A DNA stretch of 64,000 bases from Blasia pusilla (GCA_050084515.1 CM114271.1:66712001-66776000); one strand, 5' to 3'; positions 12,780-24,160 are shown, counted from the first letter of the stretch. Numbers and translations are program-made. Notes: generated by a model not told the origin, from the letters alone.

Positions 12780-13850
12780 TCCCTCTCAATGAGAGAAGAA
12801 TGTAATGAGAGAAGAATGTTGTTAGTGTCGTAAATTTCACACAAGTGACCAGAGAGCGTCCCTCTGTCTCTTATGTCTCTCTCCTCTCAATGCAGAGAGA
12901 AGAATGTTGTTAGTGCCGTAAATTTCACACAAGTGACCGGAGAGCGTCTCTCTGTCTCTTATGTCTCTCTCCTCTCAAGGCAGAGAGAAGAATGTTGTTA
13001 GTGTCGTAAATTTCACACAAGTGACTAAAGAGCGTCCCTCTGTCTCTTATGTCACTCGCAAAAGAGAGAGGATTCTTGTTTCTGTCGTAAATCTCGCACA
13101 AGTGAACAGAGAGCGTCTCTCTGTGTCTCTTAAATCCCTCTCACACGAGAAAGAGGTTTCTTGTTTCTGACGTAAATTCGCACAAGTGACCAGAGAAAGA
13201 ATCAGAGTGACTCCATCTCCGTCTCTGTGATTGATTCCTATCAATACAGAGAGAGAGAGAATTGTCGTTTCTGTTGTAATTTTTGCTCGGCTGGCCATAG
13301 ATATGATGAGTCACTCCGTCTCTGTTGCTCTCGGAGCGCTCACCGAGAGAGAATTTTGTTTGTATTGTAAACTTCGAACTGGTGAGCCTCTAGTGAACTG
13401 AAGAGCGACTCCATCTTCCTCATGTCTCACTGACTACAGAGAGGCGTTTGTTTGTGTCGTAAAATTTGCAGGAGTGACCAGAGAGTGATTCCATCTCTTT
13501 CTCGCATGCTTCTCGCTGGACAGAGAATCTTGTTCGTATCGTAAATTTGGCACCGGTGAACAGAAAGCCAGGGTGTGACTCCTTCTCTCTTTCTCTCTCT
13601 ACAGAGATCTCTTGTCTGTCATAAATTTTGAACTAGCGGCCAGAGAACCACACAGTGACTCGATCTCTGTGTCTCTCTACTCCTCTAGCTACACAGAGAA
13701 TTTTTCTTGTGTCGTAAATTTCGAGCAAGTGACCCGGGAATGAGAGAGCTCCTCCATCTGTCAATCCATATCCCTCTCACTTGAAGACACAGATAATGTT
13801 GATATCGTGGTAAATGTCGCACAAGTGACCAGAGAACAAGATGAGTACTC
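12780..13850. repeat. Decayed minisatellite, about 12 units of 80-105 bp
   Basis: The motif GTCGTAAATTTCACACAAGT followed by GACCAGAGAG recurs with TAAA anchors near 12831, 12919, 13007, 13088, 13173, 13278, 13368, 13460, 13542, 13622, 13715 and 13811. The first three units are almost identical and exactly 88 bp apart. Later units diverge progressively in sequence and length. Each unit ends in a CTCTCT/GAGAGA-rich segment that can fold back. No reading frame persists through the array, so a protein repeat is unlikely. Confidence 0.85.
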
Positions 13851-14529
13851 CATTTCTTTCTCACCGCAGAAATTTCTGGATGAGAGTTTTGTGGCACAAA
13901 GAGGAGAGAGAATCGACCTCATGCAGGTGCAGAAAAGCTCCGACGAGAGCACGACGGATTGTCATGTGTAGGGGGAAAGTAATAAATCTTTGCCAGATAT
14001 CAGCAGCATTCGATATAGTTTCGCTTGCAAAGGTTAAGAGAGAGCCTTGCGTTCGGAGATGTTTGCACCGCGAGTCTGCGGTCGTTGCTCGCTCTTAGGA
14101 TACCGTCCGTCGAGAACGACATGCCTCTCGCTTCCATCTTTCTCGTCAGAGCTACCGCTAGTAGGAGGCACGCTCCAAATCACGCACCACAGTGTGCAAT
14201 CTGTAGGATGAGATCTGCTTCACTTTCTTATGCTCGTCGTCAGTGCAAGCACGCGAAGGAGAACTTCCTCAGACGATTCCTGCGTTGCCACCATCGCTAG
14301 AGAGATTCCTGAATTACCTACATGGCGGAGGGGAAGAGAGTCTTCATGACGGCAAAGCGTGAGCCTCGAGCGCCTTCTCTGAAATTTTGAACAAACAAAA
14401 AGAGGTGACAGATGTGCTCAACTAAAATTAGATTATGATCATTTTCGCCAGAGCGGAACATCTTGCTTTCATAATGAGAGATTAAGACAACAACGATGAC
14501 GACGGACATGCGCTTCTCCTGAATCTCCT

Positions 14530-15110
14530 CCTGTCCTTCCGATGGGTTTTCCATCACTCGTTTTTATCGAAGTGCATCTTTGTTCCCTCCTGTCATGTCC
14601 CTGCGATCTTTGCATCGTGAGCCTCGTGCTTTGCTCTGCCATTTGTCTCGTGCTCTGCGGTCATTCTCTCCACTTCTTGCATCCCAACTATGCTATGGTG
14701 TTTTTGTCATCTTGTGATCATTCTTGCTGCATCTTTGCAAGGCACTTGGTTATCGTCATCCACCACAACCAACATATTTCCGTTGCATGCTTGCTTGCTT
14801 GGGGTGAGATGACGAATCCCGATGGAGGAAGATACCGAAGTGCCGCAAAGAAGCGGTGAGAATGGTCACACGCGGCTGAAAAAGGCACCATTATAGACCG
14901 ACAAAGGCACCATTATAGAGCTCGGATGTGATGATGGATCCCGATAGATGAAGATACCGGAGTGCCGCAAAGTTGTGGCCTTCACGTTTTGACTCTTTGA
15001 GTCCCCCTCTTTTACTGTTTTTATCGAAGTGCATCTTTTCGCAAAGAAGCGAGGAGAGGCGACCGACAAAGGCACCATTAGAGAGCTCGGATGATTTGCT
15101 GCTCTTTATC
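14530..15110. repeat. Dispersed repeat block shared with 24.8 kb
   Basis: Segments such as TTTTGACTCTTTGAGTCCCC and TTCCGATGGGTTTTCCATCA occur here (about 14536-14575 and 14970-15035) and again at about 24836-24920, in a different arrangement. Within this block an AAAGGCACCATTATAGA segment is also repeated two to three times near 14880, 14900 and 15065. Short open frames are present, but no protein family is recognised. Confidence 0.6.
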
Positions 15111-15165
15111 GATTTCTCTACTTCTCTACTACGATGTCTCGTAATGTGCATAAAAATTACATATC

Positions 15166-15590
15166 TCTTCCATGTCGAATCAAACCCGCTATTCTAATGA
15201 GAGGTGTGAGTAATTCATAAGGCAAGGAGGATCATAATTCCGTCGTATCATGCCGGAACTCAACAATGAATTCAAAAACTCTCACTTCTTGGATGTACCC
15301 CCTCAAGCTCTCTCCGTGATAATCTATGCTCGTTGGTCACCTCCTTGGATCTTGACCTGTAGGGGATGAATGGCCACTTCCCAAAGTCAACTATATATAC
15401 TCCTAATGGTAACTTACTCGAAATAGTAAGTTTATCTATATAGCTCCAAATGAGTTGAAATAAAAGAGAAACCTACTCTCTTAGGTTCCACGGGGCCTCA
15501 ACATGTCAGCCTCGACCTCCTCAGGCTTTCCTCCAATATCCTCAAAGGCTCTCTACCAAAACTTATCGATCTATCCTAAAAGATGTAGCA
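15166..15590 (-). mobile_element. LTR relic, copy 2
   Basis: It is collinear with the 6.6-7.04 kb LTR relic over about 420 bp. Shared blocks include CTAATGAGAGG, CACCTCCTTGGMTCTTGACC, CTCTTAGGTTYC and a CTATCCTAAA-type end. It has diverged with small indels. No internal retroelement protein adjoins it. Confidence 0.65.
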
Positions 15591-15596
15591 TCACGC

Positions 15597-16000
15597 ACGT
15601 CACGCTTCCGGATCCTCTTATAACGTTGGAGGGTGCTCTCCTCCTATTACTTATTCTCAAACCTTGAGCCACCCTCTCTCAAACCCTTTCTTCATGGTTT
15701 TTTGCCTCGTTACGAATTTGTGTTGTACTCCTCTCTATTTATACCCCCTTGTGCATCTCACCACCCTCCCCTCCCTCCTCCCCCTCATTTTTGCCACACT
15801 CAATAAAATTGAGCCCCCATCTCCATGCCCTCACCCTCTCTTATTCTCAAACCTTGAGCCACCCTCTCCCAACACCTCTCTCGCCCACGTCACGGTTCTT
15901 CTTCTAACGCCAAAGAGTGCATCCTTTGCATCTCCTCCTATTACTAGTTCTTTATTCCTTACTGTGAAACCTCGAGCTAGCCTCTCTCAACCCCTCTCTT
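15597..16000. repeat. Diverged direct repeat, about 100-bp units
   Basis: A CACGTCACGCTTCCGGATC... CTCCTCCTATTACT unit at about 15597-15692 is echoed at about 15890-16000. The AACCTTGAGCCACCCTCTC segment also occurs at 15661 and 15851. A pyrimidine-rich open frame across it is low-complexity and not considered a gene. Confidence 0.55.
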
Positions 16001-16484
16001 GACGCTTGTTTCCCTCGTCATCAAGTAGTAGACTATCCAATCTACCTTTACTTCGATCAATCTAGCAACCAACCATCCCACCAAGTGGTTCCAAGGGAGA
16101 TGCTCCTCCCTTTCTTGCTCTCCATCCTAGATTTTTCTAAGCTAAGTTCCTTTAGAATTGGAATTAGTTTAGATTTGGAATCAGCCAAGCGAGCTTGAGG
16201 GCTAGGGAAAGAGTATATGTTGATCGATTGGTTAGTGGTGTTTAGAGGGAAGTGCATCATAGAGTCCATCCTCTAGTTTACCTAGCTCCATCCCAAAGCA
16301 CTCCCAACCTTTGATCTTTGCAAGTGGAAGACTTAGATTGAGTCTCAAAGACTCAACCAATTGTGCATTATGTAGGTAGCTGAGAAAATACAAAGTGCTA
16401 ATTGGGTCGAGTCTCCCCAAATGCGTAATTTTTCCCTAGGAAGCATCTTCCCCAAGCCTTGATCAATTTCTCCTAGTTTCTTGC

Positions 16485-17480
16485 ATGAATTGGAGTGTGT
16501 CGATAATTCCTCAAAGTCAAGTCATTATGATTGAAGAATGCTCAATGTTGATCATTAAACTCATGCAGATAGTAGTAATGTGTATTAGTGTGGTTTCAAA
16601 ATATAACATCCACAACCTATTGGCGGTAATTCAGTCATCCAGGTGGGGGACCTTTGGCAACTCCCACTTTTTTTTAGCCATAGAAGTTCATATTTTTGCT
16701 GTGGTTGCCATATTAGTTCATCTACATTCCTAGAAAACGTCCCCTCTTATGAGTTGTGCACTCTTGCATGTCATTCAGATGATCCCTCGTATCAACAATT
16801 CATAACTTCTATCAAATCTAAAATTCCTACCCAAAACCAAACAAATGAATGTCTAGGTAGTTGGTTCATCTTAAAAGATGAGGCTATAGACTTCATCAAA
16901 TCATTTGCACCCACTGTGAAGGTGTTGCATTTTTCAATCTTCAATGGCTACGAAGGTTTTTTGGGGACGTTTCCATTGCCAAGGTTAGTATAGTTTCATA
17001 TAATCATTAGAAGCTCGAATTCAATGCATGGGTAAACAATGACTCTTTCCATATGCTACCATTTGTTGTAATGCATCGTAAAGTTATGATTACTTCTAAC
17101 GTAAATATTAAAGCCCACATAGTCGATGGATCTTTGGAAATTTTTTATGATCTTATGTATGAGGCAAGTGATTTATGACACATTTTTGTTATACTTGAGT
17201 CTGATGGGAACTCCATCATAATAAGTAGAACCAATTTTTTTTTACTTTGAGGGATGATTTGAGTCAAAAGTATATGAATAAGTATAAAATGATGACTCTT
17301 TCCACTTATATTAGGATATGTAATGACAACTCATAAGAGCTAAGGATACACAATGTTTTTTCCTTTTCTATTAGTTAATAGATCCATCTTTGCCATTGGA
17401 GTTAATTGGACTAGAATATATTATGTTTTCCAGGGTTTAGAACAAGAGCCGACTCAAAATACTAGGAGCATCAGTTCTTG
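16485..17480 (+). pseudogene. Broken PIF1-type helicase (Helitron-like?)
   Basis: Conserved helicase blocks appear in the expected order but in shifted frames. A Walker B-like VIMIEECSML lies at about 16520-16550. VIQVGDLWQLP (the GDxxQLP motif) lies at about 16632-16665. A region ending in DPSYQQFITSIKS lies near 16780-16820. KVMITSNVNIKAHIVDGSLE (compare VMIT-N-GLVNGS) lies near 17080-17140. FPLILGYVMTTHKS-stop-G lies near 17295-17330, where the Gln of the HKSQG motif has become TAA. PIF1 helicases unwind DNA; in plants such sequences are cellular genes or the helicase part of Helitron Rep-Hel proteins. At least one frameshift (about 16640) and several stops make this non-functional. The Walker A motif was not found. 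Helitron-like ends lie 2-3 kb downstream. Confidence 0.65.
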
Positions 17481-19530
17481 CTGATTTTTTTGTATTTGAC
17501 CAAGAATCATTATGAATTTTATGTTGTGCTTATGTTCTTGATACGGCATCAAGAAGTAAATCTAGAAGGGGTTAAGGCCCAAGATCAATAGCTCAATCAT
17601 CCTATAATGACCAACTGCCACTATAAGAGCATGAATCTAATCCCACCAATGTACATGATGCTCACTCCACCATGTAGCAATAGTGCCAAGATCAACCAAC
17701 AACATAGGCTACAATTTTCCCCTTTTACCCTTCATTTATTTCTTTGTTGTCTTAGGTCTACATGACATATTATCCACATGTTCCCTCAAGCTATGTGGAT
17801 TTCACAAGCATAATCTTATTCGATATTCATTCTCAACCTAAAGAGTTCAAGCCTTGCTTCATATTCCCTAAAAATAGGCTGATTATCTAAGGCAAACTTT
17901 GGGATGTAAAATCTCACAAGTTGAATAAATATGCACCTGCATCAAGTAGAGCTTACACGACTTGTTTCTTTTTCCCATTTGTAATATCTTATGAAAATGC
18001 TCCATGTTCCACAATCATTAATCTTAAATTCAATTTAATTATCTCCCAAAGATTCAGAAGGAGGTGCTAAGATTTGAGAATGTTGATTTCGGTGATATCT
18101 TGTACAAGGAAGGATGTAGCCAGATTGATCAACCTTGTCTCTCGTGGTAGCATAGTGGAGCAACTCCGGTTTTTGAGACACCAAATGCATTTACCACTCA
18201 CCATGTTTCGGGATTTGACCTCAACTAAAGCCATACATCTTATTGACCATATGAAGACTGCCCAAGATAATGACCAACTTCCAAAGTTTGAGCCTACCCC
18301 AATTGATGTAGATAATACAAACTAATTTTCCATATTATTAGACTTCGATGATGTGATCATCTTTTCCTCTGATCCTACCACTTACACAACCATCTTCTCT
18401 AAGTTAGGATTGGATGATTTAAATAAACTTGGTGCAAGCACTACATCGGTGTAGAATACTAATCATACCATGTAGTCTCCAAGCAACAAAAAATGCACTT
18501 AGTACATTTTTTGGGCAATGGTGTGCTATTGCCATCCTTCTATTCTTTACACTTATGGTTATTCAATAACTATATGGATTAGGAAGCGTTTTGTAATCTC
18601 CACAAATATCAATAGATCACATTCTCAAGAATAATTATAACATAATTTTTCTTAAATATGCTACTCATATCGTCAATACAACATGTTCCATTTTTCTCCG
18701 TTACATCATATGTACTAGTAGTTTGAAATATCAGAAGCTCTAAAAACTTCTTTGAAGTGGCTTTACCTATTTCTACAATTATGAACTTTTTTTATTTTCT
18801 CTACAATAAAGTTCTAAGTCCTTATTCTTACTTTTGTTCTAGAACCAGATCTTTTTGTTCCTCTAATAATCCTATTCAATTTCATGTGCTTAACTTTCTT
18901 AACTTGACATGTAAGTTTACTTTTTCAATGACATGTATCTGATTTTTTCTACTAGTTTCTTCATACTTATGTGTATTCCATTATTTTAGCTTTTGCTCAA
19001 GATCGTCGCTCCTTGTATTGAGTTTGTATTGTTATTTGGCTCCATGTTGTGCAAGTCAAGATGAACACTATCTCACAGAAGGCCAATTTAGCAAGTAGCT
19101 AACATTCCTACTCTCGCCTCTTCATCAAGCCGACTATGTTAACTAGGAATACTCTGAATCTGCTACAAACTAGGACCATGAGGCACACCAAATTCCTCTC
19201 CAAGCATATGATTCCATCTGTTCAACTTTTGACGAAGCTGAAGAGTGATATGTCCTCATTTCCACTAAGATTTCTATTCTCACGGATGTTCTGCAGATAG
19301 TGCAAGAAGGACATCGTACTATTGCAAGTAGACTAGAGGATGTGTGCTCAAAAAAGAAAGATTCTAGAAATCACTTCAAAGACTTTTCCAACAATGTCAA
19401 GGGTTAAATCAAGAATGACCCTACGCTTATGCTTCAATCATCGAGTCTTGTTTGTGACAGTAATAGTTCCTAAGTTTTAACTAGTCCTTCTTGCCCACCA
19501 CCCTATTGTAAGCTTTATGAGAATAATATA
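17481..19530. other. Intergenic DNA, no gene recognised
   Basis: An 83-codon open frame at 18074-18325 on the plus strand may be debris from the helicase-bearing element, but I recognise no family. The rest is AT-rich with no clear structure. Confidence 0.35.
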
Positions 19531-19562
19531 CTACTAGTGTAGGCTTGTGCTATGCGCGGGTT
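19530..19562 (-). mobile_element. Helitron-like 3' terminus
   Basis: On the minus strand the sequence reads CCCGCGCATAGCACAAG, then CCTACACTAGT. Plant Helitrons typically end in a small GC-rich hairpin around GCATAGC followed by CTAGT. The hairpin arm is imperfect here. No matching 5' TC end on this strand was located. Confidence 0.4.
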
Positions 19563-20384
19563 TAAATTACCTCCCATAATGATAATTACGTCTCAAAATG
19601 GTAAGTCCCATTTTAAATCAATTTCGAATTATCTTATTGGTGCAAAAGGTGAACAATCTTATTGGTTGAGAATGCCAAGTGTTAAAAAGAGAAGAGTTTG
19701 CAAAATGAAGAGGCACTCTCTAATAATAATATATATTAGGCTTGTGCCCTCTATTCTCAGAAGTGCATCTACATTCTTATCGCAACTTTCCATCACTCAT
19801 TTATTTCATCCTCTACAATTGTAATTCCCATATCTAACTGAACAAAGAACTTGATCTCTCATTTTGATCATTGCCTAAATTAGGGATACATACTTTTCCT
19901 TTCAATTCAGTTGCAAGGTCACGATTCCATGTTTCCACAACACTCTTCCATTTATATCATTCATATTGGCCCTCCTCTGGACAACATAATTATGTATGGT
20001 TCACTATGTGCTCATCCTACGATGCATTTCTAATCTACATGCAAACGGTTCTCACATGTTGATCGCATTCCTCACAACAATGCTAAAATATCAGCAGAGC
20101 ATCATCTTAAAAAATCTCACCATTCACAAACTTTAGCAAAGTGTTCTCTTTATTATGTATTTTGGCGTTCACTTGCACGGCTAATCCTCTTTGCGACATG
20201 CTAGTGGTTCAAGTCACATGGTAGATGTGATGGTTTTATTTACTTCTCATTGATACTTTCACTCCCACCACACTGCATCTTCACTCGCACATTGATCTAC
20301 ACATTCAACTCTTATCTGGCCGACAAGACACTGAGAATATTACCTATCTCGTCTCCAATTCAAAAACACCGTCACCATCGGCCT

Positions 20385-20485
20385 AGGGTTTAGGGAAGTT
20401 TTTAATGGGATCCAATACATTATGGGGAATTTCTAAATGGAAACAATAATCCCATTTTTTGAACTGATTTTCAAATACCTTATAT
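20385..20485 (+). repeat. Dispersed repeat shared with 61.65 kb
   Basis: Segments GGGTTTAGGGAAGTTTTT, GGGATCCAATACA and TTTTTTGAACTGATTTTCA align in order with 61650-61750 (GGGTTTGGGGAGTTTTTT, GGGACCCGGTACA, TTTTTGAACTGGTTTTCAGA). It is noncoding, and the family is unknown. Confidence 0.6.
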
Positions 20486-20542
20486 AAAGAAGTTACACAA
20501 ATCCAATCGGGTTTTGGTAGGCAGCTTTAAAATAAAGCATAA

Positions 20543-20718
20543 ATCTATCTATATAATTAAAAGAGGATAGGGTTTGAGGAAACCCTCATTAGGTGTTGAC
20601 ACCTGTCCTCTAAGGGCTCCTATGGTGTCGACACATGTCATTTTGAGATAGGGAATTGAATTAAAATGAGATAATAAAGAAAACTAAATATCACCCGTAC
20701 ATAACACGGGTGCCGGTT
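20543..20718 (+). mobile_element. Short non-autonomous Helitron-like element
   Basis: It starts TCTATCTATATAATTAAAAG, followed by AGGATAGGGTTTGAGG, which resembles plant Helitron 5' ends. It finishes with the hairpin CACCCGT-ACATAAC-ACGGGTG and then CCGGTTAGT, where CTAGT or CTRRT is usual. At about 175 bp it has no coding capacity. A partial copy sharing CCTATGRTGTCSACAC and GAGTTGAATTAAAA-type blocks lies at about 38805-38890. Confidence 0.6.
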
Positions 20719-20746
20719 AGTTTTCAATTTCCTTGGGCCTATTCAT

Positions 20747-20922
20747 CCTCGGGTTAGTTAACCCGAAGCCAAGATACGGACGTCTCAGGCTCTATTTTGG
20801 GTAACAAATTAAAATGTTTATTAATATCATATCTATTTCGGCCCATGTTCGAGTCCGCATGGGGTGGTTAGTTTTGCACAAGCCCTTTGCACGAGTCCAA
20901 CCTCGGGTTAGCTAACCCGAGG
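20747..20922. repeat. Paired copies of one palindrome
   Basis: Two palindromes built on GGGTTAGYTAACCC flanked by CCTC and GAGG lie at 20747-20768 (imperfect) and 20901-20922 (perfect, 22 bp), 154 bp apart. Each could be a self-complementary end of a small foldback element. A related GTTAACTAACCC occurs near 59622. Confidence 0.7.
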
Positions 20923-21399
20923 CTCAATTGTAATCGGCTAGCTTTACTTGTAACTCCGAATCTCCCCTAGCATTAATTCCTTATAGTCAAGAAACTTGAG
21001 TGGAATATTCAAATAAATAATGAATCTGGAGATGAAACTTGCATAATTATAATACCAGTCCTTGCAAGCGCTCTCATGACACGTTCAATTAAGTCACTTT
21101 CTCACTCACTAGTGACAATTTAATTCCACATTTTTTCATGTTTCAAAATAACGTTTAATTATGAGCATTAACTATTCATTTTCTAGATAACTTCTAATTG
21201 TGCGTATTAATTATTCATTCTAGAGATAACAATTAGTTGTTTGTGCGTATCACATTCATTTCTTAAGATAAAATCGAGTTGTGCGCATTAATTATGAAGA
21301 AAAATCCATGTGACGATTCTTATATTACACTCTTCCGGTAAAACTGAGATGACTTAATAGCGAACATTCTAGATACCGGTTAACTTACCTTGGATAGGC

Positions 21400-22412
21400 C
21401 GACGGGATCTACGGGCATTGTATGTACACGTTCCTTTCAAGAGAATACCCACAGCGACTTCCGTACGACTCTCTACACGCGCCCTCATCTTGTGGGCGCT
21501 ACGATGCGTTCATCTGAGTCGTACATCGATCCCGCACCGTAACCTCACAGGATCGCCTAACCCACACTGGTCCGTTCCTAACTCGCTACCGGCGCTCAGT
21601 TTCCCCAACCGGTCATCTTTCGCTCCCTGCCGGGAAGTTTGAAAATTTGAAAATTTGAAAATTTGAAGCAGTCCGGGAGTTTCTCATCTTCCCTTCTTCC
21701 CCGTCCCCACGCGTCGCGACGGGGACGGGGACGGGCAGGGCGCCAGCTGGCGGCGTGAGTCATCGTTCGTCATTCGCTCATGGGTTGTGAGACCGATTCG
21801 CGAGGGGCGATGGGGGAGGGTTTCTGGAATTGGAGGTGGCGATGGCGGTGAAGGAAGGAATGCGAAGCGTTGGCTGTATGGACATGGACTGGAGTCCAAC
21901 ATTGCGGCTGCGGTGGTGCAGTGGAGACACGCGCTCGACGATTTCTGAGTGTGGGCCGTGGATAATCGACGCGAAGCTGCTTGGATTGCAATTGAAGCGC
22001 GATCACAATTTTCTCAAAAATCCGATTCCGTAGAGAGATGAGTGCATGAGATCGTTTTTTGTGAGCATTGATTCTTCGACAATTGGAAGAAGAGGAAGAG
22101 GAAGAGGAAGAGGACATGGATTCCAGCCTTCCACTTCTATTAAAGTCAGTTTAAACGGCAAAACGCAAGCTCTACTTCTAGCCGCTCATGATTCTAAAGG
22201 ATCAGCGCGTGCTCCACATCTTCTTCTGACTTCGCCTCCCAATCATCGGCTCCGGTACACACAACGCTGACTGCTTCTGAATTTCTGAGCGTCGTCCTCC
22301 TTCATCTGCGGCCAAGAAATTGTCCTCCTGACAGGAAACGAGGCATGGCATACAGCCAATCGACAGATTCGACAGAGAGAGAGAGGGAGAGAGATGACAG
22401 GCAGCTAGCCAA
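21400..22412. other. GC-richer interval without a recognised gene
   Basis: Composition rises here compared with the AT-rich DNA before it. Overlapping open frames exist on both strands, including a Ser-rich minus frame at 21770-22117 that reads through a GAGGAA repeat and plus frames from 21830. None shows a known domain. A short tandem repeat of TTGAAAATT (about 21638-21667) is present. Confidence 0.35.
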
Positions 22413-22413
22413 G

Positions 22414-22455
<42 letters not shown>

Positions 22456-22456
22456 A
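22413..22456. repeat. (TAG)n / (CTA)n microsatellite
   Basis: About 14 trinucleotide units lie 15-60 bp beyond the stop codon of the minus-strand membrane-protein gene. They would therefore fall in its 3' untranslated region as CTA repeats. Confidence 0.9.
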
Positions 22457-22471
22457 TAGTCTAAGTGGTCG

Positions 22472-24093
22472 CTAGGACTTAGATTGCTGGCCTTGGGATG
22501 CAAGCAGCAAGAGCAAGACGCTCGCAGCAACCGGAAGTGTGATCATGACCAGCGCTTGCAGGAGATTAGGCCGTGTGATCTCTGGAACCAGCACACTACC
22601 GTACTTGATGAGCGCCGCTCCTGCAGAGCACGCCAACGAGAATTTCCCCAGATACTGCCAGTCCTCCTGCGCAGCAGCATCCCACAAAAGTTGTATCCTT
22701 CAGATCAGCAAACCCTACACCCCTACAGCATCCTCCCACAATACATTACCACTTCCTGTCCGTTAGTGGAAATCCGCACACATTGGAATCAGATAACTCA
22801 ATTGATTGCTGCATGAAGCTTGAGCTGAGCGAAAGTTGCAGGACGGCATGCATCAGAGATAACCCTAGCTAACATCGTCCAGAATCGAGCTCCCGGCGGC
22901 AACTGGAGCCGCGCAGAAGTTGATGTCGTGCATGTCTCAAATGATTGCTGGACGAAACTGGAGCCGACCTGAGCAGAGAGTGAGGTCTTCCGCACACGAC
23001 CTTACAAGAAGGCGGATCTCAAGTATCGGAAGCAGTTTCAATTTCCTGCTTGCTAGTGATGTCCTACCACTGCTTCCCCGAAGCTTGGTCAGAAACGGTC
23101 AAGAGTAGAGGCTGTTTCCAGCTCTGACGAGGAATTCTGGGGCTCTACATGTAACGCAAAAAGTATCCCTCTAACGATCGTTGAGAGTGCAGTAGGAGGA
23201 TTCCATCATTCACCGATTGCTCTGCTCGATCATCGTGACTCTGCGCACATCTACAGATGTAAAAGTGACCACACGCAGCGCGCAGATGGGCAGATCACTT
23301 TTCCAGCAGCAGCTGAGCCCAAACGTTGCAAAGACGGCATTCTAAAACGCGACACCAAATTGCTGGACACGATTCTCACAGGACGAGGCATCGCGTCGCT
23401 TAAGTGGCCGATCTCTGGACGGGAATCCTCCATAGATTACTGACAAGAACGAAAGGAAGAGATTCTCACATGAAGAGGTTATCGCATCGCAGAGATGGCC
23501 TATCGCCTTCAAAGAAGAAGAAGAGGAAGAAGAAGAAGAAGAATCCTCCATAGATAACTGAGAAGAACGAGAGGAAGACATTCTCACATGAAAATGTTAC
23601 CGGATCGCAGAAACAGCGTCTCGCCTGAGAAGAAGAAGCATCCTCCATAGATCACTGAGAAGAACGAGAGGAAGAAATTCTCACATGAAGAGGTTATCGC
23701 ATTGCAGAGACTGGAATCCTTTACATAATAATAATAAGAAGAAGACGAAGCAGGAGGAGGAGGAGGAGGAGGAGAAAGGAGAAGAAGGCGTCGCATCTCA
23801 GACACTGAAATCCTTCAGATATGAAGAAGAAGAAGAAGAAGGAGAGAAGACGAAGACGAAGAACAAAAGACACTCACAGATGTGAAAGATGTCGGTGACC
23901 GCTCTTTGTTGTCTGGAGCATCTCCTAAACCTGCCCTCGCGCCGCAAGCCACTCCTTCAAGCCTCCGCATGCGTTTCCATCCTGGGCGCGCGCATAGGCG
24001 GTGCCCAGCGATGGCACTGGAGAGCCCTGCGGCTCTCCTGGAAACAGGCACCAGCTCTAATGCGCAATGGCCCAGTGCAAGACTCGCCGCCAT
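22472..24093 (-). CDS. Plastid-targeted small membrane protein (at least 2 exons)
   Basis: Exon 1 (24093-23878) encodes 72 residues starting MAASLALGHCALELVPVSRR. It is rich in Ala, Ser and Arg and poor in acidic residues early on, like a chloroplast transit peptide, and it ends at a perfect GTGAGT donor. The last exon ends with TAG at 22472-22474 and encodes EDWQYLGKF, then a weakly hydrophobic stretch with IKYGSVLVPEITRPN, then a strong membrane segment (LVMITLPVAASVLLLLLA) and a short polar tail. Its acceptor is either GCGCAG before 22666, which is in phase with exon 1 and gives 136 residues, or CTGAAG before 22697, which adds LWDAAAQ but is out of phase and would need another exon. The organisation resembles small conserved plant membrane proteins of unknown function. 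Upstream lie an (AG)n leader and a telo-box. Function is not assigned. Confidence 0.6.
23400..23725. repeat. Three-unit tandem repeat, about 100-117 bp, with GAA runs
   Basis: The segment TTCTCACATGAAGAGGTTAT with an upstream GAACGARAGGAAGA block occurs near 23462, 23580 and 23678. Each unit starts with CCTCCATAGATNACTGA, and runs of GAA/GGA lie between units. The array falls in the proposed intron of the minus-strand gene. On the minus strand it supplies polypyrimidine tracts. Confidence 0.8.
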
Positions 24094-24095
24094 AG

Positions 24096-24160
24096 CCTCT
24101 CTCTCTCTCTCTCTCTCTCTCTACTTAATGAGTACTCACTCACTCACTCTCTCTCTCTCT
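24096..24160 (-). promoter_or_regulatory. (AG)n-rich 5' leader
   Basis: A (CT)n tract on the plus strand (about 24098-24122) and further CT/CA-rich sequence to 24160 lie directly upstream of the ATG at 24093. On the transcribed strand they read as AG repeats, a common feature of plant 5' leaders and core promoters. Confidence 0.55.

Noticed and set aside
12961-13298. Open frames within the 88-bp array
   Set aside because: They span only a few units and the unit length is not a multiple of three, so no repeat protein is encoded.
12780-13850. CRISPR-like array
   Set aside because: Units are contiguous and diverged, with no short constant repeat separated by unique spacers, and the DNA is plant nuclear.
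15664-16002. 112-codon Pro/Leu/Ser-rich frame
   Set aside because: It is the translation of a pyrimidine-rich repeated segment, with no family match.
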